Assembly (NCBI GenBank): GCA_937867025.1
Contig: CALMKH010000196.1
Location: 1-32,726 of the forward strand
Length of the DNA stretch: 32,726 nucleotides
Direction: 5' to 3'
Source of the DNA: an uncultured Bacteroidota bacterium
GTDB lineage: Bacteria; Bacteroidota; Bacteroidia; NS11-12g; UBA955
The translations under genes were made by a program, and so were the position numbers. This document shows, piece after piece, positions 8,502 through 17,700 of this stretch. The number at the start of each line of letters is the position of its first letter. Within the stretch, counting starts at the first letter, position 1. Below the pieces are notes generated by a model. The model was not told the DNA's origin. It was given only the letters and a program-made list of their open reading frames with translations, and made no database searches.

Positions 8502-10715
8502 ATGAAACAACTATATGTATTCATTTTCCTGGGCCTGTCCCTGAACGTTTCAGCCCAGCTGACACTTGAAAAGATATGGAACAGCCGGGAATATACATCC
8601 CGTTTTGTCCAAGGTTTTAACCACCTGAACGACGGCACAAGTTATTGCCAGCTGGATGACAATCCCGATAAATCAAAATCCTGCAACCGCTACGATATCA
8701 AAACGGGGAATAAGGTGAGCGCCATATTCTCAACAGACAAGATGCTGGTTGACGGCCAGCCGGTCGTTATAGAATCATATACCTTCAGTCCTGATGAAAA
8801 GAAGGTGCTGATCACGAATGGTTTTGAGCCTGTGTACCGTCACAGCGGGAAAAGCAATACCTATGTATATGATATAGACAACAGCCGTCTTACCCGCATT
8901 TCAGATAAAAAGGTTATGTATGCCACACTCAGCCCGGATGGCAACAAGGTGGCTTATGTGAGCGACAATAACCTGTTCTGTTTCGACCTTGCAAAAGGCA
9001 AAGAAACCCAGATTACCCGGGATGGCCTGAAAAACTCCATCATCAACGGTGCCGTGGATTGGGTTTATGAGGAGGAATTCAGCATGAGCCGGGGGTTTGA
9101 GTGGAGTCCCGACGGCGAGTACATAGCATATTACAAGTTTGACGAATCAAAAGTGCCGCAATTCAGCATGGATATTTACGGCAAACTGTATCCCGAAAAG
9201 GAAACCTGGAAATATCCGAAGGCAGGAGAGCCCAACAGCCGGGTGGATGTGTACATTCACAAAGTCGGCAAAAAGAAAGACATGCGCTGCGAAACCGGTT
9301 CCGGGAACGATCAGTATCTTCCCCGCATAAAATGGATAAGTAAAAATTACCTGGGCGTTCAAAGGTTGAACCGTTTGCAGAACAAACTAGAGTTATTGAG
9401 TTTCAGTTACGATTATCCGAAACCTGATGTATTGCTCACCGAGACCAATGAAAAATACCTCGAAGTGAATGACATGCATTTTACTATTGATATAAGCCAG
9501 GAGCGGGTTCACAAGCATGTGTATTACCTGTCTGAAAAGAGCGGCTATATGCACCTGTGGGAAAAGACATTCGAAGAAAGCATTGCCAAACCCGGTAAGA
9601 TGGTTCCTGTGAACATGGCCGAACAGCAACTTACTTCCGGCAACTGGGAGATCGACCAGTTCGTAGGCATCGATGAGAAGAACGGGCTGGCTTATTTCAC
9701 TTCAGGCAAGGATAACCCGGCTGAAAGGCAATTATATTCTGTCAATCTCAAAACCAGGGAAATGAAGCAGATCACTACGGAGCCAGGATGGCACATGGTG
9801 AATTTTACATATACCTACGAGTATTTTACGGATCAGTACTCAACCATGACTTCCGCACCGGCAACAGTCATTAAAGACAGGGAGGGGAAAGTAATCAGAA
9901 TACTGGAGAGCAACAAGGCTTTAAATGATAAGCTGGCTGCATCCAACCTGGGCAAAGTGGATTTCGGAAGCTTTATGAGTTCAGAGAATGTAAAACTCGA
10001 CTACTGGAGGATCACACCACCCGATTTTGATCCCGGCAAACAATATCCTGTCCTGTTCTTTGTGTATGGGGGGCCGGGTTACCAGACTGTGAAAAACCAG
10101 TGGGGCGGGGCCAACTATTTGTGGTATCAGTACCTGGCGCAAAAGGGATATATAGTCATTTCAGTGGATAACCGCGGCAGCGGGGGAAGGGGCGAAGCCT
10201 TCAAGAAAGTGACCTACCTTAACCTGGGTAAATACGAGACAATGGATTATATAGAAGCTGCAAAGTATTTTGGATCGCAACCATATGTAGATAAAGCAAG
10301 GATCGGTATTTTCGGTTGGAGTTACGGAGGCTTTATGGCCAGCAGTTGCATCAGCAAAGGAGCCGATTATTTCAAGACCGCCGTTGCGGTCGCCCCTGTC
10401 ACCAACTGGCGTTATTACGACAATATTTACACGGAGCGTTACATGCGGACACCACAGGAAAATGCAGCAGGATACGATGAAAATTCACCAATCAACCATG
10501 TAGAGAAGATCAAAGGCAATTACCTGATCATTCATGGAACAGCCGATGATAATGTGCATTTCCAGAACGCTGCGGAGATGGTGAAAAAAATGAATGATTC
10601 AAATATTCCTTATGATGCGGAATTTTATCCCAATACCAATCACGGTATACGCGGAGGAAAAACCCGCCTGCATTTGTTTACAAAGATCAGCAGTTACCTG
10701 GAGAGGAACCTGTAA
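8502..10715 (+). CDS. Dipeptidyl peptidase IV, S9 family serine peptidase
   Basis: The protein has 737 residues, the usual length for bacterial DPP IV. After a signal peptide (1-18, ending NVSA before Q) comes the N-terminal eight-bladed beta-propeller domain, including DWVYEEEF with the Glu pair (Glu190, Glu191) that holds the substrate amino terminus. The C-terminal alpha/beta-hydrolase domain has GWSYGGF (nucleophile Ser607), GTADDNVHF (Asp682) and NTNHGI (His714). All catalytic residues are present. The enzyme removes Xaa-Pro or Xaa-Ala dipeptides from peptide N-termini in the periplasm or at the cell surface and supports peptide feeding. An in-frame GTG/ATG-type extension upstream to 8439 has no signal character and was rejected. 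A weak -7-like TATTTTCG lies at 8487-8494, one base off consensus. Confidence 0.95.
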   Translation: MKQLYVFIFLGLSLNVSAQLTLEKIWNSREYTSRFVQGFNHLNDGTSYCQLDDNPDKSKSCNRYDIKTGNKVSAIFSTDKMLVDGQPVVIESYTFSPDEKKVLITNGFEPVYRHSGKSNTYVYDIDNSRLTRISDKKVMYATLSPDGNKVAYVSDNNLFCFDLAKGKETQITRDGLKNSIINGAVDWVYEEEFSMSRGFEWSPDGEYIAYYKFDESKVPQFSMDIYGKLYPEKETWKYPKAGEPNSRVDVYIHKVGKKKDMRCETGSGNDQYLPRIKWISKNYLGVQRLNRLQNKLELLSFSYDYPKPDVLLTETNEKYLEVNDMHFTIDISQERVHKHVYYLSEKSGYMHLWEKTFEESIAKPGKMVPVNMAEQQLTSGNWEIDQFVGIDEKNGLAYFTSGKDNPAERQLYSVNLKTREMKQITTEPGWHMVNFTYTYEYFTDQYSTMTSAPATVIKDREGKVIRILESNKALNDKLAASNLGKVDFGSFMSSENVKLDYWRITPPDFDPGKQYPVLFFVYGGPGYQTVKNQWGGANYLWYQYLAQKGYIVISVDNRGSGGRGEAFKKVTYLNLGKYETMDYIEAAKYFGSQPYVDKARIGIFGWSYGGFMASSCISKGADYFKTAVAVAPVTNWRYYDNIYTERYMRTPQENAAGYDENSPINHVEKIKGNYLIIHGTADDNVHFQNAAEMVKKMNDSNIPYDAEFYPNTNHGIRGGKTRLHLFTKISSYLERNL

Positions 10716-10778
10716 GGAAAACAGTAAGGGAATAGGGCAAGCGGTACCATGTAATCAGCTGGTGAACACAGTTGACTA

Positions 10779-11357
10779 CTATTCATAAACCATTACAAAA
10801 TCAAGCTCTTTCATCATTTTGCCATAATAACTTTTCATGTGTTTTTCGATGACATGGATCTGCTTATAATACTGGCACATTTCGAAATACAGCACATCGA
10901 AAATCGTTGAGCTGACAAACGGCACCTCCTTCTTGAAGCCGCTTATGCAGAGGGCTCCTGTGGTTTGAAGGAATTTCTTGATATTTTTTTTGTTGATATT
11001 CAGGGTTTCGCAACTGCCAAGGTGTACAATCTTGTTCCGGAGCTTGTTTTCGGCCATTTCAGCGAGCTCTTCGAGGGAGAGTATTGTTTTTGGGCTGAGT
11101 TTCAATCCGTTAGGAACTCCGTGAAACGCCAGGTAAAAAATGCTGAAACTGTTGTAGCGACGCTTATTGTATTCGTTGATGCGGTTTCGCAGCTCTTCCT
11201 CGGTACTGCAATGCCTGTGAATATACTTGATTTTCATGCCGCTTGCAGTTTCCATGAATTTCAATGCGTTTTCAATGGTGTCTTTTTGCCTCAGATCGGG
11301 ATGCCAGTCACCTTCAATACAAAAAATCTGTTTGGCATAATTGCTCGCGGTCTTCAT
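10779..11357 (-). CDS. Small stand-alone CHAT/caspase-like (clan CD) peptidase-fold protein
   Basis: This 192-residue protein has no signal peptide, so it should be cytoplasmic. It opens with a strand IFCIEGDW, a start I associate with the uncharacterised DUF6642-type family (recalled, not searched). Two landmarks match clan CD cysteine peptidases: a hydrophobic strand FSIFYLAFHG ending in His79-Gly80, and a second strand IVHLGSC ending in Cys116. The following GALCISGFKKEVPFVSSTIFD resembles the region after the Cys in CHAT domains. If active, His79 and Cys116 form the dyad. There is no fused sensor or effector domain and no clear partner gene: the neighbours are DPP IV (converging, 63 bases away) and the adhesin (diverging). 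It has its own strong promoter at 11404-11433. Peptidase fold is an inference from motifs; the substrate is unknown. Confidence 0.7.
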   Translation of the reverse strand: MKTASNYAKQIFCIEGDWHPDLRQKDTIENALKFMETASGMKIKYIHRHCSTEEELRNRINEYNKRRYNSFSIFYLAFHGVPNGLKLSPKTILSLEELAEMAENKLRNKIVHLGSCETLNINKKNIKKFLQTTGALCISGFKKEVPFVSSTIFDVLYFEMCQYYKQIHVIEKHMKSYYGKMMKELDFVMVYE

Positions 11358-11403
11358 TTATTTTGATAATCTCCGGTGTAAGAAAATGGTGTTTTAATTT
11401 GGA

Positions 11404-11433
11404 CAAAGATATGTAAGATTTTAAAAAATACAA
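11404..11433 (-). promoter_or_regulatory. Strong Bacteroidota-type promoter for the CHAT-like gene
   Basis: Read on the minus strand: TTG (11433-11431), a 19-base spacer, TATCTTTG (11411-11404). Both elements and the spacing match the phylum consensus. The predicted transcript starts near 11398, leaving a leader of about 40 bases before the ATG at 11357. Confidence 0.65.
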
Positions 11434-11683
11434 GCCGTAACCATAAATAAAACAAGGTGTTTGACGGATTGTGGGTTTTACAGTATTCCTATTGTCAAAA
11501 AAATTTGACGAACGAGCGAATTTACTTAAAAAATATGATTTTAAGTAAAATTATGTTGTACTATATTGATTAACAGATTGTTATAGAAATATTGACTAGG
11601 TTAAACTAGTTGTTTTTACCTATTTAGGGATAAAATGTGTGTTTTACATGTGCTTCGTTCTTTTTTGTTGAAGCTTTTTTCCA

Positions 11684-11691
11684 TAGATTTG
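11684..11691 (+). promoter_or_regulatory. -7 element (TAGATTTG) ahead of the adhesin gene
   Basis: An exact TAnnTTTG match with TTTG at 11664-11667 upstream. The 16-base spacing is shorter than usual, so the -33 assignment is doubtful. The predicted leader is about 48 bases. Confidence 0.4.
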
Positions 11692-11744
11692 ACAAAAATA
11701 AAAAAATATTGAAGTAAAAACTACCGGAAACCCCTATCTCCAAC

Positions 11745-14700
11745 ATGTTCAGAAAGATCATACTGATATCGTTCCTAAGTGTCCTGATTACAGGCAAATT
11801 ATCGGCACAGGGAACAGCGGGTAAAGATTTCTGGCTGGGTTTCATGGCACACGACTGGGCCTGTTATTACAATCCCACCTTTAATACGGGCGATACGCTG
11901 GAACTCTTCATCTCATCTCAGGTTTCCACCACGGTAAATATTGAGGCTCCCGGTCAGAATTTTTCAACCAGCATTTCCCTTGCCCCGAATGTTACCAGCA
12001 TGGTGCGGCTGCCAAGGACGGTTGTAGCGCGTTATTCGGATACCGTTACCACCAACGGGGTGCACGTTTACTCCAATGATGTCATCAATGTGTATGCCGT
12101 GAACAGGTTCTGGTACTCCAAGGGAGCCACGGTAGTCATTCCCACCGAGTCCATAGTTCAGTCGCCGGAGTATTTTGTCATGACGAATGAGGAAAAATTC
12201 AGCTGGAGCTGGACCTGCAATGGAAAAAGTTTCAATTCTGCGGAATTCCTGATCGTTGGCATAGCCGATTCCTCGGTTATAGAAATTGTCCCGACAGGAG
12301 CATCCACGCGATACACCAATAAGAATAATCCGTTCCAGATAAAACTGAAAAAAGGCCAGACCTTCCAGTATATGACAACGGATAAAGATCTTACGGGATC
12401 TATCATACGTTCCAAGTATCCCCAGTCCAAATATGCGGTGTTTTCAGGCAACAGGATGACCTTTAACGGCGACTGGACAACCTGCGGAAGCAGCTGGGAC
12501 CATGTATACGAACAGATGCTGCCGACAGTTGCCTGGGGTCAGGACTATACAACCATCCCGTACAAGAACAACCCTGGCGGATATGTACTGAAAGTGCTGG
12601 CTGCAGAAAATAAGACCACTGTGTGGTTGAATGGCGCATACCATAAAACACTCAACCAGGGCGAATTTTTCGAATATACCGTCAACAGGGATACTCCGCT
12701 GGCTATCACGGCCAACAAGCGCATTGCGGTTGGGCAGTTTACCAGGGGGTATTGGTGCGCCAAGCATCCGAAACCCTGGTTGGGAGATCCGTCCATGATG
12801 ATGCTATTTCCAAACGAGCAGATGGGGCAAAGCGCCACGATCAATACGGTATCACAAAACAACTGGTGGTGGTGGAACTGGTGGTGGTTTAACAACCAGG
12901 AGCATTTTGTGAACGTGATGGTAAAAACGGCGGATAAGGACAGTTTCAAGCTTGATAATACGGCTATCAACGGATCGCTGTGGAAAACGGCGCCAAATAT
13001 GTCAGGCTACAGTTATGCCCAGGTGAAAATAGACAGCGGAAGTCATCACCTGTACAGTAAAAAAGGCTTCCTGGGATATGTGTATGGCTACGGCTATTTC
13101 GAAGGATATGCTTTTGCTGCAGCAGCCAATTTCAAGCCGATACAAAACAACTTCCTGATAGAAAATGCCCAGTGTAAAAAGGATACCGTCAAATTCACGG
13201 CCATAACGAATGACAGTTTTGGTGATTATTCCTGGCGGTTCGGGGATAATTCAGCAACGGCTTATGGCAAAACGGCCAAACACAAATATGCTGACACAGG
13301 GTGGTACAGCGTGACCATGTTCTGTAAACATAAACGAACGAATGCCACGGACTCTGTCACCAAGGATATTTATGTCGCCGATACCAAAATCCAGTCGCTG
13401 TTCAATTCCGATACGGCCATCTGCGGTCCTGTCAATATCATTGTCATATCCAAAGGGTTCTTTATAGATAACGAATACCGGTGGAATGACGGGCACCCCG
13501 TGTATTACCGGGCCATAAAGAATCCCGGCATATACTGGCTTGAAGTGACCGAGCGCAATGGCTGCGTTTTCAGGGACAGCCTGAAAGTGACCAACAGCGG
13601 CGTTCCCAAGGCCAGTTTCAAGGTATCTGACACGCTTTTCTGCCTGAACCGTAACAAAAATGTGAAGTTTACCAACCTCTCCACATCAGTGGATTCCATC
13701 AAGGATTACAATTGGGATTTCGGCAATAAGGTGGTTAAGACCTATCACAAGGATTCGGCGACATATCATAAGTTCACCACAGCCAATACATATCCCGTCA
13801 TTCTGAGAGCCACAACGATTTATGGATGTTACCATGACACATTTATGGTGGTGGACGTATTACCTTCTCCGAAAGCCGATTTTGAATTCACAAAAAAGGA
13901 TACCTGCCTGAATACAAATGCCATCATACTGAAAAATAATACGGTTGTGAATACCAATTATCACCGGAGGTTCAAGTGGTATTTCAGCGAAGGATTCGTC
14001 ATCAGCAACAACAATCCTTCAGGAGCAAGAACATATGCGGCAACGGGGAAATACAAGGTCATGCTGATCTATGAGAACACTAACGGCTGTATTGATACGA
14101 TGACGAGGTCTGTCGATGTCGTGCCGAATCCGAAAGCGGATTTCGCGTATACCAATTCCATATTCTGTTCGCTGGATACAATACCGTTCACCAGCACGGC
14201 CACATCAGCCTATTACCCTCTCAGCTGGAACTGGCAATGGGGAGACACCACTGTTTCGTCCGATTCCACACCGAAAAAAGTGTTCAGATATGCCAGGTCA
14301 TATAACGTCAAGATGACTGTGACCTCGCCTTTCGGCTGCAGGGATAGTGCGGTAAAGACCATACTTGTCCATAAGACGCCCGGGGTCGATTTTGTGATCA
14401 ACAGGGATACGCAATGTTTTGCCGGTCACAATTTCAATTTTATCAATCGCACAAGCTTCGGCAACGGTCCCCTGAATTATACCTGGAGTCTGGGTGACGG
14501 AAATTCAAGCACCGACAGCAATGTCCTGAATAAAACCTATGCCAAGGATTCGGTGTTCGCAGTGCGCCTTTCAACCACTACAACTGCAGGCTGTTATGCC
14601 ACAGCGGTTAAAAACGTACATATAGGAGGATATCCTGTGGCCAAACTCGCCATTAACCCGCTCGAACAATGTTTCCGGGATAACAGGTTCAATTTCACGA

Positions 14701-17700
14701 ACCAGTCAACCATACTCAAAGGAAGCGTGCCAAAGCAGGTCTGGTATTTCGGCAACGGTGATTCGGCTTTTACCGCCAATGTTGATAATTACAACTATAA
14801 GCAGGAAGACACGTTTAACGTGACCCTCGTTTCCATATCCAACCTGGGCTGCAGGGACACAGTCAGCAGAAAAGTCGTCACTTTCGCCCAACCCAGGGCC
14901 GGTTTCTCCGTCAATAATGCTGTACAGTGTTTCAATCAGCATACGTACAAACTGCTCAACCAGTCGGGTATAAAATACGGTTCTATGACCTATCGCTGGA
15001 TTTTCGGAGATAATACAACGAGTGATAGTGTGAATGCCGAAAAGAAATACAGTGCCATGGGGGTGTATCAATTATCACTGATAGCGATAAGCGACCACCA
15101 GTGCCGTGATACGCTTAGCAGAACTATAACCCTTCATGCCAGCCCTAAAGCCAATTTCGCCATTAATAATGCCAGGCAGTGCTTCAGAAATAATGAGTTT
15201 GACTTTACCAATTCCAGCAGTATCGCCCAGGGTGTCATTTCACAATATGACTGGGACCTTGGCGACGCCATGACGTTTACAGGAAAAGATGTTGCAGGCA
15301 AGCGTTATCTCACAGAAGATTCATTTGATGTGCGGCTTATTGCCAGGTCAGACCAGGGCTGTGCTGATACCGTGAAACGCCTGGCAGTTACCTTTGCTCA
15401 GCCTAAGGCAGGATTTACCGTCAATAATCCGGTTCAATGTTTCAAACAGCAGGATTTTATCCTTCAGAATACCTCTTCGCTCAAGTATGGCCAACTTACC
15501 TATAACTGGAATTTTGGCGACGGCAAGACTTCATCCGATACCCATTTCAGGAAAAAATATGCCCGGGATTCTACTTACACCATCAGGCTCATATCGTCAT
15601 CCGAACATAACTGCCGAGATACCGTCAGCAGGACAGTCGTGCTGAACGTCAGTCCCGACGCGTTGTATCAGCTTGACAAGAGCAAACAATGTTTCAGGGG
15701 CAACCTGTTCAATTTTGTCAATCAAAGCAGGGTTGCGCAAGGCAGCATCACCGGCTATCAATGGCAGATGGGTGACCAGACCATACTGAGTACAACAGAT
15801 GTTATGGGATACAAGTACCTGACGGAAGATACGTTTCATGTCAGGCTCATAGCGTATTCTGACAAGAACTGCAACGATACCGTTACCAAGCAAGCCATCA
15901 CGTTCGCCCAGCCGCAGGTGGACTTTATCATACCAAACGACAGCCAGTGCTGGCAGAAGAATTATTTCGTCATTATCAACAAGACCAAACTGAAGTACGG
16001 AACGCTGACCAACAGCTGGGATTTCGGCGATAATACCGGCTCATCGGATTTTAGTCCGGCGGATAAGAAATATCCCAATGCGTCCGCAAGCTATATCATG
16101 AAGTATAAAGCTGTTTCCGAGCACGGTTGCAGTGATTCCGGCCAGCACAGGATCGTGTTGCTTGAACGGCCTGTCTCAGAATTCGGCATTAACGACTCCA
16201 TCCAGTGTTTCAGGGGCCACCGGTTCTCGTTCACCAATAATACGACCTTCAGCGTAATGAACACCCTGCGTTACTGGTGGGATTACGCCAACGGCGACAC
16301 CAGCATCGGCATCACCCCCAAGACTGCCACCTACAATACGCCGGGCCTGTACGATGTAAGACTAATATCTTACTCTTCCCTTACCAATTGTTACGATACG
16401 CTTTTCAAGACCGTGATCCCTGCTCCTCATGCAATGGTGGATTATACCCTGAACAACGATTCGCAATGCCTGCGCTTCAACAAGTTTGTCTTTACCAATA
16501 CAAGCAAGGTGCAGTTCGGCAGCAATACATACAAATGGTCGTACGGAGATGGGGCGACGGATACAACCACCCATCCGGTTAAATCCTATGTCAGTGAAGG
16601 AGCGTATATAGTTAAGCTGGTGGCAACAACCAATTACGGTTGCAAGGATTCCGCGGAAAAGCCGATAGGGTTTTACCCGACTCCTCTAGCGCTTTTTGAG
16701 GTGAATGATTCAACACAGTGTTATAACAGGCACCAGTTCGATTTTGTCAATAAGTCCACCATTAAAACAGGCAAGATGACCCAGGTATGGTATTTTGATG
16801 ACAATACCGGCGGCAGCAGTCAGGATTATACCGGCAAACAGTTCCAGCAGCCGCAATACCACGTAGCACGACTGGCGGTATTATCCGACAAGGGTTGTTC
16901 GGATACGTTCCGGCAAACCGTTTATCTTGAGAAGGATAAGAATTCCATCATCGACCTTTCTGACAAAGATTCCCAATGCCTGAGAGGGAATGCATATAAT
17001 TTCAGGAATATCAACACGAACAGCAAGGTAACGTTCGTCAGTTCCAAATGGGTATACGGGGATGGACAGGAATCAACGCAAGCTGTTCCGGCCGTACAAA
17101 TATTCAATGCCGACGGTGAATTCAAGGTGATGCTGGTGACACAATCTGCCGTGGGATGCCAGGATACAACGTACAGGGATGTGGTGGTGCATCCGCATCC
17201 GGTGGCCAGGTTTACTGTGGACAAAGTTTGTTTTCCTGAGCCAAGCCAGTTCAACGATGAAAGCACCATCAAGAAAGGAAGCATTGTAAAGTATCAATGG
17301 TACTTTGGTGATGGCGACGGTTCTGTATTCCCGGATCCGGAGCACAGTTACGATGCGTATGGTACATATAATGTAAAACTTGTCGCCTGGTCGGACCATG
17401 GCTGCCTGGATTCTCTTTCTGTCGCGGATGCGGCTGTTGTTCAGCAGAAACCTGCGGCTGATTTCACATTCGAACAGCTGCCCACTATTGTGCTGAATGA
17501 AACACGGTACCAGTTCACGAATGGATCTTCCAACGCCACTAAATATTACTGGGATTTCGGCAATTCAAACAGCAGCACCGATTCCGATCCTGTCGGAACA
17601 TATAAGGATACAGGGCGTTACAAGGTCATGCTGGTCGCATTTACCGATGAGGGTTGTTCTGATACCATTGTCAGGTCAACCGGTGTTGTATTGCCTGATT

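Larger units (their letters stand above)
11358..11744. other. 387-bp AT-rich divergent intergenic region
   Basis: No gene is visible. The region is clearly richer in A and T than its flanks. It holds the minus-strand promoter at 11404-11433, a palindrome GTCAAA-AAAA-TTTGAC at 11494-11509, a second TTTGACG at 11460-11466, and a plus-strand -7 element TAGATTTG at 11684-11691 ahead of the adhesin gene. Both flanking genes appear to be driven from here. Confidence 0.6.

Noticed and set aside
13141-17660. Regular repeats that could be mistaken for a CRISPR array
   Set aside because: They are 250-260 bp coding repeats with amino-acid conservation, with no short identical repeats and unique spacers, and no cas gene is present.
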